Shown here in pieces: positions 35,236 through 49,225 of a stretch of 64,000 nucleotides of DNA. Below the pieces are notes generated by a model. It ran no database searches. It saw only the letters and a program-made list of their open reading frames with translations, and was not told the DNA's origin. Location: the NCBI RefSeq assembly GCF_001949145.1, contig NW_019091405.1:127639-191638 (forward strand), read 5' to 3'. This DNA comes from Acanthaster planci (Eukaryota > Echinodermata > Asteroidea > Valvatida > Acanthasteridae). Position numbers and translations under genes: made by a program. Positions within the stretch are counted from its first letter, which is position 1, and each line of letters starts with the position of its first letter.

Positions 35236-37492
35236 CCAGCACCAAATGGATACTTGTGAGGGCAGAGTTTGTAGCTGTACGTACCTGATGTAGCATTGTG
35301 CTGTATACTCTCCAGGGAGCTTAGATGGTTTTGGGAACGTTCAGATTTTACAAAGCCAATGAGCAGGGATAATGATCAAATATATTGGTGTTTTTGAATG
35401 AGAAATTTTGTTCGTTATACATGTAAATGTGCATGTGGTGCACCATGTAAATACTCTGACTTCCTCTTATTGCCTTGCTCTCACAGTAGACGTTGACAGG
35501 TTTAATAACCAAATTAAATTGAAAACAAAGTTACTGGTACTGGTACCTCTTCACTTTGTGAACTTGAAGTAAAATTGAAAGCTGAAAAACCTGTCTGCTT
35601 TCATGAATATTTCAAATTTGTGATTAAAGCTGCATCAGAACGGATTGGAAAATTGTGATTTTGTCCCACAAATAGTAGATATGTACTGTTGTAATTTTTC
35701 ACATATATTTGCTAACAAAACATTTCTGATGTTTTCTTCAGTCTCAAAGAGAACAGAATTTTAGGCCCTTTTGTTTAGGCTGAACAAGCCTTTTTCAAAA
35801 CTGGAGGTGTCGTCATCAACAAATTTACATATCCTGCATAATGCACGTATGAATGATGACATAGGAGGTGGTACTCAATCGGCGCAATGCTAGGGTAGTG
35901 TGGAGTACACGTTTGCAAAGAGTGTACACCATATATGTACTGTACATCGCGAAAGTAACAAAAAAATGTCTGACAGCAAAGATGTCTGGGAAGAACACGG
36001 CATTGACGAGAAGGAAGTTGATTTATCTGAGGCCTGCAACGAAGATTCATAGTGAAAAGCTATTAAGCTGATGTCACGATTCTTCAAAGACGTTCTGGTA
36101 CAACTACCAACCACACAGTTTGTTGGCATTGTGAGACGTATTCAGAATTAGAAAAATCATAAATTCTTGTCCGTATTTTCACTCGAACATGTCGGAGCAT
36201 GTTGTGCCACGCATGTACACACCCTGATCTATGAGCTGAGCACTAGCAAGGTTGCGTTGCTAGCTGGTTGCTACCACCAAATACATGTACGTCACTACTT
36301 TGCATGGGTTTCCTTAACCACTTCCTGTCAGGTGCTTTTAAAAATGCAGTGCCTACATACGGGCAAGTTTCAAGATTTTCCATTTTCAAAATTCTTCAAA
36401 TATTCATAATTTCATTGAATGGATGTTTACACCTACACGAATGACTGTCTGGTGTCTACTCTAACCTGACATGCAACCTCCATTGAAGCCCGAGTATTTC
36501 AGCCAGGCCTGCTGCCTTGGAAAGGGAGCCCAGATTTTTAAAGTGTTACGTAATGTCCTTTGTTCCCAGTGAGTTCCGGGGGGTCTTTTCAAATGCAGCT
36601 GGATTAGCGTGCAGTGGTACTGCATTGCTCATCGATGGGGGCTGGAGCACTTTTGTCTGCGGTGCTAATCCGCAGGCGCGCTATGCTGAAAACAGTGGTA
36701 TACTGTGTCAAACTAATGACGGATTACCTCCGATAAATGCAAGCTGAGAAATGATGGCAATTCCCAGCAGCTGGTCTTTTGTTCTGATTACGGTCTTTTG
36801 TTACAAGGCCCAGCTCTTTTGTCCGGTTTCGGGCTCCCTGGTTTTGTGTATAAAGCCTATGTGCCTGAAACTGGGCTCCCCAGTAGCATATGGTTAATTT
36901 GTATTACGCTGACGTTGGTTTTGGACAGGGACCAGGAACCCTGTTTTATGTAGCGCCCTCTGAGAGAAGAACAACGAAAGTTTTCTCAAAACGGCGATCT
37001 GTAGACACAAAATTCTCGGTTTTTATTAGTCATTTTACGTCATACCCCAACATGAAAAACTGCAAAAAAGAAGCATTGCTGGGAACTTTGAGACATCATT
37101 TATATGGTAAAAAAAAGTTATTTCGATTTTTCAACTCTGTTCTAGTGCATCTTTAAAAGCTCCTCAATGCTGTAAGTCAGGTAAGAGAAAAAAGGGGAGG
37201 CTCAGAATGCCAGATGAAATAGTTTGATGCCATCCTACTCAGCTGTTTACATTTTATACAGCTAGTCTGGGGGGAGTAGCCAACGATTTCTTGGGTTTCT
37301 TCGTGAGTAAGGTTTGTTTACAAGCATTTTCTGTCCAAAATGGAAAGATTTTCAGTGGAACACTGCTGTGGGTTTTGGAGACAAAGTAAAAGGGAAGTAG
37401 TTGCTGGACAGGTTTTCTTTTGTCTTCATTTGAAATACATTTCAGCTCGATGTTGAGTTTTCTGATTTTTTCTTTGTCTCTCTTTCCTGCAG

Positions 37493-37573
37493 GATTCGGG
37501 CACCGTCGAGCAGAACTGTTTCTTCCGAGTGGATGAGTATGCCTTCTTCATCATCTGGAAGAGCGAAGGAAGG
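37493..37573 (+). CDS. PLCB4: Phospholipase C beta (PLCB4/norpA type), coding exon 2
   Basis: The acceptor TCTTTCCTGCAG ends at 37492 and the donor AGG then GTAAGC starts at 37574. Both are consensus, and the exon is phase 0 at both ends. Twenty-seven codons include NCFFRVDEYAFFIIWKSEG. Vertebrate PLCB4 has NCLFKVDEFGFFLTWKSEG at this position, and the 27-residue length matches. This is the first beta-strand region of the N-terminal PH domain, which helps in membrane and G-protein contacts. The minus-strand frame overlapping the exon is a shadow. The third-position substitution pattern and the splice sites indicate a functional exon. Confidence 0.95.
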
Positions 37574-40500
37574 GTAAGCCATAAACATTTGTCTTCACCT
37601 GCTTTGTCAAACCTGTGTCCACAGTTCAAATCCCTCTCTCTTTGAGTCTGACGACTGACATTGCCTGTTCTCATATTTTGCTTTGACAGGGATCTGCATG
37701 CGTGGGCATATGTATACATGTACACGTACCTGTAGTTACCGGTACATGTTACGTCTACACCTGTCATGAATCAGACTATCAGACAGAAGTATTGGGCTTG
37801 CTCCTTTTAACCGCGGTGATCTGGATCCTTCTGTTGCAGATACAGTTGTGTGCACACCAAGGGGTTAGGGTTATTAAAGAAAACTGTCTTAAGATGGTGG
37901 AATTACCAATTTTGCCATTTGTGCACATGTATTTTATTTGATACGATGACATTGTTGAACAGTCTCAAGATGGGCAGTTAGTATCTAGTCATTTGAGTTT
38001 TAGCTCTGCGAGTCGTGTGTACTTTAAAAAACAAAATTTTCTATGAGTCTTCCTTTGCAAAGAATGGTTTGGCTCTTTGTTTCTCTCGGAATTCAGATTC
38101 AGAATACAGTTTGGCACATTACTGCTGAGAGGTGTCGTTTGGCATTTCAGTGGTTGGCATTTCAGCCATATATTTAGTATTACGTGGAACGGCATTTCAT
38201 AAGTAAAAAAGGTAGTCTCCACTTAAAGTACCATACCAGTACATGTGCGCATGCCCCCAGGAATGCCCAAGTGTGAATGAACAGCACATGAATGTTTCGT
38301 TACCTTGTTGCTTGGTACTAAGTACCGGTACCCGTATTGTGTACATTTTTTGCAGTATTTACAAACGGATATTCACTTTTCCTCCCACGAGACACAGTGG
38401 GTATGCGGTATTTACGCCTGCGGTAGCATTTCATGGTGTTGTGTGAATGGCTGGGATTGATCCGACAAAGGCCGCCTGATTTGATGGCCTGGCCAGGTTG
38501 GATTCAGCCATGGGGCAACAGCATAGGGAATAAATATTGTGCGTGACAAGGTAATCTTTGTCGTGTCCTGAGTGACTACTGGAGGAACTGAAGACACAGT
38601 TAATTAGGAGGCGAATTCAGCAGCTGCCACAATACCATTGGGGTTTTCGAGGAGGGGTTAAAGGTCGGCCCATTGCACTTTTATTCCCATTTATCACCAC
38701 ACTTCAAACAGAATCTTGTTAGAAGAAAAAGTTGATAAACTGGTTCCATTTATCAGAAACCTGCTAAACCTGCTAAGTGGTTTAAGCCACAGAGCTACCA
38801 TATATTAAGTTAGTGGAGAGCCAACTCATTCCCCAACTGGAGAAGCTTTGATGCCTCCTGGGCATAGACATTTTGAATACCTGCGCATATTTGTTTTACA
38901 CCATGAATTAAGACGTGATGAATTCTGAATGAATACTTTAAATGCAGTGCAGAAATATGAAAACGACACGCTACACAGTGTGTTTCCTGTCGTTCGCACT
39001 GCATGTGAAAAGCCTCAGCACTGGCATTTGTGTTATTTACCGATTGCACTGTCAAGTTATTAGCATATCAGCTACGTTGATCGTCATTTAGAATGCCGAT
39101 ACCAATAAACGCTGTACAACTGCCGTACAGAATTTCATGTTTTGCCCCCTGCAGGCTTCACTTTGCACAGTGAGTTAGCCCTGTGGTCATTTTATCCAGC
39201 TGCATGAGACACTCTGTGCTAAGCACAATATGAACTTCACGTACATGTCATGTATTTGCTAAATGTGATGCAGTGTGGTTTTTTTTTTTTACCATGACTG
39301 GTCCCCCGCAGTGTGTTGCTGCTGTAACATTATTTTTTTCTGGTGAAAGTATCTTTAGACATGGAAGTATCCGTGAAAGATTTGAAAAAAGTCATCTGCC
39401 ATCTTGGAAAAATCTCCCGTTAAACAAGCTGCCTCCTCTGAAAAAGTTGGATGAGAACCTGTTTTGGTTTACTCAGCCTAGCATGTACACATAGGCGTCT
39501 TTATGCTTTCTTTCAAATCTGCCTGGATGTAATTGTGAAAGTGTGAGCAAGCTACCGTAAAATAAAATTCCTGTGGTTAGTATCATTCAAGCCCAAGACG
39601 TGATGATGCAAGTACCGGCACCGTATGACGTCAGACACAAGACCAGCATGGTTACTGTTCCGAACAAAAATAAAATACTTGGAGCAAGTATGCATGCATT
39701 CGAGGCAATATTCTTAGGTTGTCGAGCCTCAAATTTCCCCTTCAGAAGCCTAAATTAGGCAAGTCCATGTAACATATACGCATCTTTCCTGCTGGCTTTC
39801 TCTGGCAACTGCATGTTGTGTTGCCGTGTAATGCAAGACCACCTGGGTTCCGACGTCTCGTCACGACAGTGTTAGGGTGATTAGCAATGTGTAGAACACG
39901 CCGAATCCCCCCCCCATACATGTAAGACAAGCCTTGTGGTTGAAAGACAATGTGAGTGGCGCTTGGCAAATTAGCATGCAGTGAATCAGTGGCCTCAAAC
40001 AGGTCCCTCTCCACAAAAAAAAAAAGGAGAAAAAATTTATGGCTTCATGGAGAGCTGTAATGGAGATGATTGGGACATAAATGAAACGTGGAGAAATATA
40101 CAGTCCAACCGTCAGCCTCATCTTCGTGCTGTAGCAGAGAGCAATTTTTTATTAGCCCGTTGGGCAAAGTCGATATTATGCTGCATGCCTAAATGACATA
40201 CACTTAAATTTCATTATTGTTTTCTGCTCGCACAGGAATTATGCTAAACGGATGGTGCATTTTTACTGGTTAATAGTAATTGAGATTTGGGTCCTGCAAA
40301 ACTGTAGTTTCTTTAAAAGCCTAATAAAAAAAGAATTCCCTTCAAATTTCCTTCAAGCTTAATGACAAATTTTGAAGAAATGAAAGTCCTGAATGTGTTA
40401 AAGCCAAGTCTCATTTAGGTTTTAAACCCTTTAAACAAGCCTTTCCTGTTGTTCATTGGAAACTCAACATTTCCCTTTTGAAAGGCTGTTGATAGAATGC

Positions 40501-41004
40501 TCAGAGTTTCAGACGATAACCCCCACGGAGCTGTGTACACACAGGTGCTACCTACAATTTTCAGTGTGGTAACTCATACATGTATAGCCCACCAGGTACA
40601 TGTACCTAGTACCTAAACACAGCCTCATTGGTAATCAGGCTCGGAATACTGGATGGTGCAGTGTACGGTACATGCCATGAATCCAGGGAACTGCCAAGAC
40701 TTTGTCTTCAGCAATATTATCAGCATTACTGTATCTTCAGAGCCACTTCAAATTAACGATCAGCCTTTTTTTTTATTTTCAATACCTCCAATCACTCTGA
40801 TCCTCAGCCTTCATATATAAGATTTCACACGTCTGTATCAGACCAAATGAACAGTAGGAAACCTTAAATCAGAAAGCTTAGTTAGAGTGCGCCAAAGTTA
40901 GATGCTAAGCCAAGGTTTTATGAATCACTTTTATTTATTTATATCTGTTCATTCAACAGCACATTTAGATGAAGTGATAATTAAGACAACAAAGCAATGT
41001 TCCG

Positions 41005-41200
41005 TTTCAGAGGTGGGAGGAAAACCCTGTTTGTAAATATTCTATGAAAAATCCATGGAATCAGAAAAGGACTGAAAACGTAATCCACATGCTGACCTAG
41101 GTGGGATTCGAAACCCGGGTCGCAGAGGTCCATGTAGAAAGCGAGGAAAGAGCCTCTCTACACCAACCTGACTCTCCTCTTGGATCTTGCCTATGATCAG
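41005..41200 (-). mobile_element. tRNA-headed SINE, copy 1
   Basis: Read on the minus strand from about 41200: an A-box-like TTGGTGTAGAG, then GCTCTTTCCTCGC, a B-box GGTTTCGAATCCC at 41103-41115, ATGTGGATTACGTTTTCAG and a body ending GGGTTTTCCTCCCACCTC. The same blocks in the same order occur at 55394-55548, so this is a real family rather than a chance tRNA-like motif. The 3' limit beyond 41005 is unclear. Confidence 0.8.
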
Positions 41201-44200
41201 TCGGCTGTGTGCCTCAGTGATGTGACCAGTGCCTGGAACAAGACTGAAATCTCAGTCTGGTATCCCTGAAATCTCAGTCTTGGTCCAGTCATGTGTAGTT
41301 CTGTGAAGCTGTTGCGCACGTTCTTCATGAAAGAATATTAAATTCAAATTAAACTGGAATTCATTATACAGAGGATGTCTGCGAGCACGGTTTCCAACTC
41401 TCTTACTGAGAGTAAGCTCAATTTTTATGCATCCAACACCTAATTTGCAGCAAATTAGACCTCGGTGCCAGAGAGAGGAGATGAGGCTGGAGAAGGGATT
41501 GTAAGCTGACAGAATTACGGGGGGAGGTGTCATCTGCCGTTGCGCATGCACCAACCACCCAGCTCACGCAGTGTATTCATCACGTGTCGTATGTGTGCCG
41601 ACAGCCCCTCACTCGATGCCTGTCAGAAACTAGCTTTTCGCACATGGATCACCAACTGCGCATGAGAGTCAAGGGGTCTGATAATGCACCTGTCCCCCTT
41701 CCCCTCCATCCTCGTTCAGGGATTAGAAAGTAACAGCTCCTCGGAAAGAAATCTTTGGTCGTGTTCATTTGTGCCCCCGTTCCAGCTCTTTTCAAGGGTA
41801 TAAATCCGTTTATACATGTACACCGTTCAAAGGGATCCACGTCAAGATAATAAATTAAAATCATTGGGCTTTGATTGACAAATGAGTAGTTACAGTTGTG
41901 ACCAGCTATTACTCAGAGAGGTTTGATCAGCTGTTGCTACAGAACCAGCCATCAGTTCCAGCAAAAAGTAACGAAGCTTGCCCATGATGACAGAGCCCAA
42001 GTGTCGTTAAATTCAATTTGAGATACACATGTACATGTATAAAAACCTTTGAGAAATACTTGGTGTGCTGAAACCATTTTTTGGACTGTGCGGAAGGGTT
42101 GGGAGGTTGAGGTTGGGAGATGAGCTGAAGGTGGGGAGGAAATGGGAAACCATTTAACTCTGGTATGGATAGGGTGCTCAGGCCGCAACTGGATTGTTGG
42201 CCGGAGGTACCTGTACATGTACGTCCAGGTCTTCGATACGAGGGGACGCACTGCTAACAGATGAAGCCATAACTCCAGAAATCTGTCACACATGGCCTTA
42301 GTGTTTCAAGAAGAACAAAAGTGAGTTAAATAACTCAGTTCTTGCTAAAATGTTTGTCTTGTGTGAAACTCTTTGACCTTCATGCGCAAACTAAAGTTCT
42401 AGTACATCTGGGTTACTGGTTAAAATGATTATTTTTATCCAGAGAGTCAGGTGTGTTTTCATTTTCTGTAAATTTTGAAATTCATCTAACGGTCAACGCT
42501 GGACAAAATTGGAAAGTTGCATGTAAACTGTTAGTGCATGTACAATGCTGTTACCAGCACTGTTACGGTTACAGGTACCTGAGGGATACGGAACAGGTTT
42601 ATGAGCGTGATCTCTGGACGTTGGTACCTGTAGGTTTGATTGCGAGAGGAAACTAAAGGGCAGTATTAAAAAGGAAACAAAATGGGGAAGAAGGAATTCA
42701 ATTCAGTGAGACTCCCTTTTAAGGTCAGAGATTTTTTTTGCTGGGCCTAATGTTTTTTGTTGTTGCAAGTCCAAGTTACCGGGGAACATGTACACGTATT
42801 TATGGACTCGACAACGTATGGGACCAATACATTACCCATTCATTACTTAATGCATAAATTAGAATAAGTTAATAAAGAAGAATGGATTCCACTTGATATT
42901 CCTGTTGACTTGAAAGACCCCAGGGAGCATTGCAGACATGCAATGAAAGCAGAACTTCTACTTACTCTGTTAGTAAATAAAGAAGTAAAAAAGTTTCGTA
43001 GCAAAAAAGCTTCAAAGATCATCTTTATTACGTTGGTAGTGTCAGGAAGATTTAATGTTGTGATGTTCTGTGCACTACCACAAAAAACAAATGTAGATTT
43101 TGACTTGTCTTTTTAAATAAAGGACAGGTAATTGCAGACGGGCAATTTTCAGCAATATCTTGGCATTTGAAAAAAGGGGTTCAGGGCATGGGGTTTTGAT
43201 AGAGAGCTAGTTGTCTTTAAAAGTTAAAGGATCCGGGAAGTGAATTTTTCTTAGAATCACTTTTTGTGTGTCTCTGTACTCTTCTTCCATGTATGAAGAC
43301 TGACATCTTTTTTGAGTTACGTGAACTGAACGGTGCACATTTTCAAACATTAAAAATTGACCAAGCATTACTGGACAAGTGAGGGTGCTTTTGCTTTGAT
43401 GTAAATCCAGGAAGACATGGCTCAGGTTGCATGTTTTCATGTTCAAATTGTGAATCCCAAATTGGCTAGCTGGGAACATTTCTGTGAAATGGATTTTTGC
43501 TTGATAATTGCCATATACCTACACAGCAATAAATTGCCACAGAAAATTAAATCTGCCGGAGCAGTGGTTAAAAAAATCTAGAAATTTTCTGTGCACAAAT
43601 CAGTGAAACATTGAGATTCAGTGCCTTGGATAACATCATAGTTCTGCACATGAATATGCAAAGCATTAGCATAGACAGCAAAAACGCATCAAAATATGGG
43701 TCAAAATTGCAAAACAAAGATTTAATAAGGTGAAACCCAATTGATTTGAAACCCATTTGATTGAAACCCAAAGATGCAATTTCAAGGGCTTTTAGTAAAA
43801 TTTATGAAAATATTTCTATTTCCTGGTTCCTTTAAATTAATCAACAGGAAGTAAGTACATGTATTTGCAACACAGTTGCTGTATCAAAGGCTAATACCAT
43901 GGAGAGGTCGTTATTTTTTAAACGTGTTTTGCATCAGGAGAAAGAGTGGGTGTGGCAATATTCCTTTGCAGATGGATTGGTTGTTTTTATATATATATAA
44001 TTAAATTAAGCTCTCATATTTTATGCCAGACATTGTTTGTGTAGTAACCGAGGGTAATAAATATGGGTGTTGTTTGATGCCCCTCAGATATGCGATCCAC
44101 CATTCCAAAAGAGGGTGGAAGTACATGTAGATAATTTTGAAGTTCAACCATTCATCTTCTCTGCTGTTAAGTTCCAGTCTTCATAGTGATCCTAAGTAAA

Positions 44201-44707
44201 GCCATTTTCTGCAGAAAGCTTTAAATGGTATTGGTTGATGCAGGCAGTAAAAGTTGTGGAATTTCATGTTGTTCATCTGCATCGTTATCATTTTTTTGAT
44301 GATTTTTTCATGAGCCTGGTTTTTGTATGGCAAGTTTCACCTCTCTTGCTCAGTCACAGCTGTTCCAATCACCTTCAAACTTTCCAACCCTCCCTCCCCT
44401 CCCCTTCCTCGAGCTCCGCCTGTGAACGGAGCACACAGTATATGCAAGGTGTACATGAACTCACATTGTGTACTTTAGTTTCTCAGTTGTGCAGAATCTC
44501 AGCTGCAATTAATCAGTGTGCGGTGTTGGAAAATAGTACAGCCCGAATGTTCCCAAATCCATTTGACCAACCTGTGTGCAGCCTTTGGACTCGGAGTAAG
44601 AACAATTTATCATCGAAACCATCTCTCCAATACGAGGTAATGTTACCCAGCTGGTACACCAGGATCCATGCTATTTAATTTGCTGAACATTTGTGGCATG
44701 TCAACAG

Positions 44708-44725
44708 TTTTTTTTTGGGGGGGGG
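44708..44725. repeat. T9G9 homopolymer junction
   Basis: Nine T followed by nine G, the same composition as 259-276, with a T7G7 version at 21837-21850. No gene context. Confidence 0.9.
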
Positions 44726-46799
44726 AGGGAATAGACAACTCCAGAAATGCAAGGGCCGCATCTCACTCTCTCAGTATCCGCCTTGAGCAGAGGCATCCCC
44801 CCATTGGTTGAAAAGGGCCTTGCTGGATGGGAGTGTTCAGTTTGTTGGTAGCGATGTAACCATAATGCGTGCATTCCATAGTTGTTTGTGAACCTGCGAA
44901 GTGCAGTTCCTACCAAAGGAACCTTCGTTGCTGGGAAAATTGCACCTTTCTTGGTTAAGCCCGGGGCTCAAAAGTTTGCTAGATTGTTGTAAATGTGACC
45001 GGATCCCGCATATACTGAGTCGTAAGGCCACATTTTGGGTACATGTACATGTCGTTCTGTTTTAGTCTTCATGAGAAAGATCATCCTGAGTTCTTGGTTT
45101 TGATGTATCGCTCAGTTTGGTGTCCTAATAGAAGTGCACATTATGTGGGTGAAAAATGTGGAGGGTGCAAGATTGTCTTTCACTGACGAGAAGTTGTTCT
45201 GACAACTTGTGACTCATTTTATTAGGCTGGGTCTCAAATTGTAGAAGAAAGCTTCCATGAATTTTGCCAACACTGTCAAAAATATACCCCCATAGGTAAG
45301 TATTAAACATGCATATGGTGCCCAGTACTTTCATTTGCTTTCCTTATTTCATTTTTTTCGTCTTAACCCAAATAAGGGTGTGTCTCTTGCGCATTTTTGA
45401 GGGGATATTATTCCACCTTTGTCGTTTTGTCTTTGTTTGGTTATGCTAAGCCCAAATGAGTTCTTGGCTTTAATCTTTAATCTGTAACGTGTTTTGATAC
45501 AAATATGAAAAGTTATATATGGTGCTCTTGCCAAACGTCCAATTTTTCAGTGTAAAGTTCCAGTATGTTTATTGGTGATACCCACAAAAAGGCAGACTGT
45601 AACGTGAATTATGAATTGCATGTGTCACTGACAATATTCCATAACGCTCCGTCTTGCTTACCCGTAGATTAATGTTTGACAGTGAACTCATTGCAGATTC
45701 CAGTCACATCCTACCCTCCTGTAGAATGGTCAGACGAGAGCTTTACATCAATGTTGAGAGCCGTTTTCTGTTGGAATGGCTCACACAAAAAAATTGGGCA
45801 GTGGCCATGTAAACTATCAGAGAATCCGCTATCTGTTTGCGAAACGTTATTTGTGAGGGGGTGTGTCTAGTATGACCTTTCTGTGAAATTACACTGTATC
45901 GTCTTCATAAATTATTGTGCTGGGCATCCACTGGATAGATCTGCAAAGTGATTGAATTCGACAAATAAACAAACAAAATTGGTTTTCAGCATTTGATAGG
46001 ATAACCGTGCCGTGGTTACAAACAGGAAGATTCAGTTATATTGTTGGAATATAAAACAGTGGTGGGTTCTCAAATGTTCACCCATGTGCATACACCTTTG
46101 GAATATGAATGCAATTCAATGACCACATCATGCAGTTATCAGCAAGTTCAGTGTACAATGTAAAGGAACACATTCCCTGATGTTAAAACCCCGACCTGAT
46201 TCTGATGTCTTCTCTGAATTCCATTATTATACCCAACAGAATAGAACATTAGAGTGGAACGGATATTATATCCCACAGTATCGCAACAAATCTCATTTCC
46301 TACTCAGTTTCAAATCAGTTTTGTTGGAATTAATAGGACAGAGATTAATAAGTTAACCCTGCTACTTTTTCATAATACATATCTTGATACTGGGTTCATT
46401 ATGTACATGTACATGTACATAGTGAACTCAAATTTATGGGGCAATTGAAACACAGCCTTTTGTGTTCATAGTAAAACATCTCTACTTGCTATATGAAATC
46501 CTTTTATTATGATCCCCAATGTTGGCAGCTGTTTTTGACTTGCATTGTCTACGATTACACCTGAAAGCCAGACACGTTATCCACAGATTACTGGCACAAC
46601 ATCTGGAGCCTAAAATTGCCCATCTTCCACAGGCTTTTTATGGCCATGCATTTCAGTGCCAATTTTATGCCTCGATGCCACATTTTCCAACATTCTAACG
46701 TGGCTTTTGTCACTACCTCAGTGAATCATCCCACACCTACATGTACCCTGTACTTGATTGAATTAACCAGATATTAAACTAAATCAAGGAGGGACACTT

Positions 46800-47130
46800 A
46801 AAAATAATGAGGGACTGTAATTGGATTTTGAATTTGGGCCCTTCTCTGTTTCGTCGACCAGTCACGGGAAGATGAAATCTATTTTTTCTCCTTACTGATT
46901 GAGTTCTTCCCTCAGTCCTAAGCGGACAGATTATCACCAGTGTAGCCTGGCTGGTCGGTTCCCGTAATGCGATTCATAGCTCATTGATTTTTCTCAGAGG
47001 TCAGAGCATTGCCACTCAGCCTAGGTGAGCTTTCATGTCTCTGAATCACTTAATTCGGGCACATGACGGCAAAAGAGGAAAGCGTAAAAAAGCCTCCTTG
47101 CTGCATCCTTGTTTTTTTCACTTTAATTTC
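46800..47130. promoter_or_regulatory. Candidate intronic cis-regulatory block
   Basis: An octamer-free stretch with CpG-containing motifs and a GATA-type site (AGATTATC) near 46930, lying between repeat-rich flanks in intron 2. There is no open frame of interest. Judged by composition only. Confidence 0.15.
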
Positions 47131-47489
47131 GGGAGAGGTCTATTTTTATTCCGAGTATGGGACATCAAATTGACTTAAGGCTCTTATATGTGTACATGTA
47201 CTTGTCAGAGTACAAACAAGGTCAACCTTGTGCAGTGCCTGTTCGCTGCTGGTCAGGAAATCTTATTTAAGTAGACATTGTTTCAGTGATTTGCCAGCAG
47301 TTGGCTGGACGGGCAGTGCAATTGTGAATCTTGTACTTGACCAGAAACAAAGTGGCAACAGTGGGGTGTGAACTTGTAGCCAGTGAAATTCTTCACCAGT
47401 GGTGTCATGCACTTTCTGGTCCCTCAGCTGGCCATCCCTGTGTCTGTGGTCTCCCAATTTGTTTCTTTGTTTGTTTGGGGGCGCCAGTC

Positions 47490-47650
47490 AGTCAACCGCA
47501 ACTTAAATCCCTACACAACCTGCAAAAAGCAATACGTGTATTGGGATCATTAAAAAAGGACTCCAATTTGAAATATTATCATCATTGTATTTTTTTTAAT
47601 TGTTTTTCTTTTAATCATTGGTTGAATAAATTAATCTTGAATCTTAAAGC
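47490..47650 (+). mobile_element. Probable LINE 3' end
   Basis: A frame from about 47500 reads QLKSLHNLQKAIRVLGSLKK, like the LQK-AIR-I block near the end of CR1/jockey-type ORF2. It is followed by TTATCATCATTGTATTTTTT and a tail TTGAATAAATTAATCTTGAATCTTAAA-like (47621-47647), typical of LINE 3' termini with short oligomer tails. The copy is very short and 5' truncated. Confidence 0.5.
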
Positions 47651-49089
47651 TTGTCAGTAAACTAGTGTTGACAAGTTTTGTGTTTTTAAAAGTGTGTTTA
47701 AAAAATCAAAAATTTCCATGGATATATAACACTTTATTACAAAATACACACACCGGTTATCTATTACCCATGGCGTACAATTTCAGTACGTGTACATAGA
47801 ATCTGATTGCATTAATTGTTGTTAACAACAAAAGGTTAAAGAAATATTGGAAAAGATTGCCTTGGCAAAACAGTCTGACTGTTCAATACATATAGGGTAT
47901 ATGTACACTGCACATATGCATGTATACAGTATAACATCACTTGCCCAGGGCCAGCAATGAAAATTATTAATATGATGGAGATTGGAGTCTGTGACCTTCA
48001 GAGTATTATAGCTGAGCTGGACCATCTGTGCATCAGACTGTTCCTAGGTTCCCAGTTTTGGTCTGCACCTTTGTTCCAGGGAGACTTCATTTAGTTCGAC
48101 CCATGATGCCAAGCTCTCGAGGTGTTTTGATTTCAGTTTGTATTCATCGTGAAACTGGTTCATTGCAGACGAAAATGTTGCAGGTGGGGGGGAATCAGAT
48201 TCTAATTGGGATGAGAAACTTTCCACTGGTGTCTCTTTGTCTGCATCAATATCGATACCTCAGATCACCGTGAACTTTAGTGATCATGGTTATTATTGAT
48301 AGGTCGCCGTCTATGCTGGTTATCAACTATCAGTCACATGTAGATGCAAATAATTATGCACCCAATTGCAGAAAACCCATACCATCTGGTGCTTTTTTTA
48401 AGCCTAATATTTTCCCAAGTTGTATAAAATATGCAAAGTTGCCATTGGATAGGAACCTTGTACATGTGTATATACATAATTTACATACATGTAGCTGTAT
48501 GGGCTTTCAAGAAGTTACACTGTACATGTATGAGTCCCCTTGTGGTTGGGCTTTACCTTCCTCAATTCTACCAAATCCTTTGAACCTCCTAGTGTATTTT
48601 CAAGCATCCTGGAAGGTTGCAGTCAGTGTTAATCAGTAAACACATTTGTGTGGGAAATGTTTTTGCCAACAACTGTCTTTGTGTTACATGTATGACATAC
48701 ATGTATGGGTAATGTTAGGTTTCACCAAACAGCACACACGTGCAAATATGTTTAATTGTTTGGATGGCAACAACAAACAGCAAACAAACAAAAAATAAAC
48801 AAGAGAAAGTATTATTCTGTCATAAAGTCAAGTGCATTCATAACTTGCTGCGTGGGTGGGTGGGGGAGAATGGCATTGGCCTCCAGGGGTACACATGGGT
48901 GTCGAACTTGTGGGACAGTGTGGTGGACTGTCATAAATATTTGGGTTCTTATATGGCCATTCCTGGAGCTTCTTGCATCGCATCTCCTGCATCACAGTTC
49001 CGATTTTGTGCGTGTCTGAATTCCAGATTTGATTTCTTTATTGTCTGGATCCCAGGTTCATGCACGTGTAGCCCTGGACGCCCTGAGCA

Positions 49090-49225
49090 GGCTTGACCAA
49101 TTTCCGTTTGAACATTTGGTCCTGCATGCACCTAGCGCATGTACAAGCCCAGCAGAAAAACTTCTCACAGGCCTGTCTCTTCGCTGTTGAGGACGCATTT
49201 CAGCTTGGGGCGGACAGGAACCTAC
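49090..49225 (-). repeat. Dispersed repeat family B, diverged fragment
   Basis: CCTGTCTCTTCGCTG ... GCATTTCAGCTTGGGGCGGA resembles the end block of the copy at 19188-19406 in the same orientation. The rest is strongly diverged, so only the 49165-49222 part is convincing. Confidence 0.5.

Larger units (their letters stand above)
9883..37492 (+). other. PLCB4: PLCB4 intron 1 (27.6 kb)
   Basis: Bounded by GTAGGT at 9883 and a TTTCCTGCAG acceptor ending at 37492. It holds the hAT-like element, a LINE remnant, copies of repeat families B and C, two foldback or palindromic repeats, a tandem duplication and many TACATGTA sites. Between these the sequence is AT-rich with no recognised exon, apart from the weak acidic frame at 34264-34416. 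Several CpG-richer blocks are listed separately. Confidence 0.9.

Noticed and set aside
36940-37155. Possible MITE ending in a GTGCATCTTTAA-like terminus
   Set aside because: No matching inverted end or second copy was found in the window.
44235-44678. 147-codon plus-strand open frame in intron 2
   Set aside because: Composition is His/Phe/Ser-rich without domain pattern; no good flanking splice sites seen.
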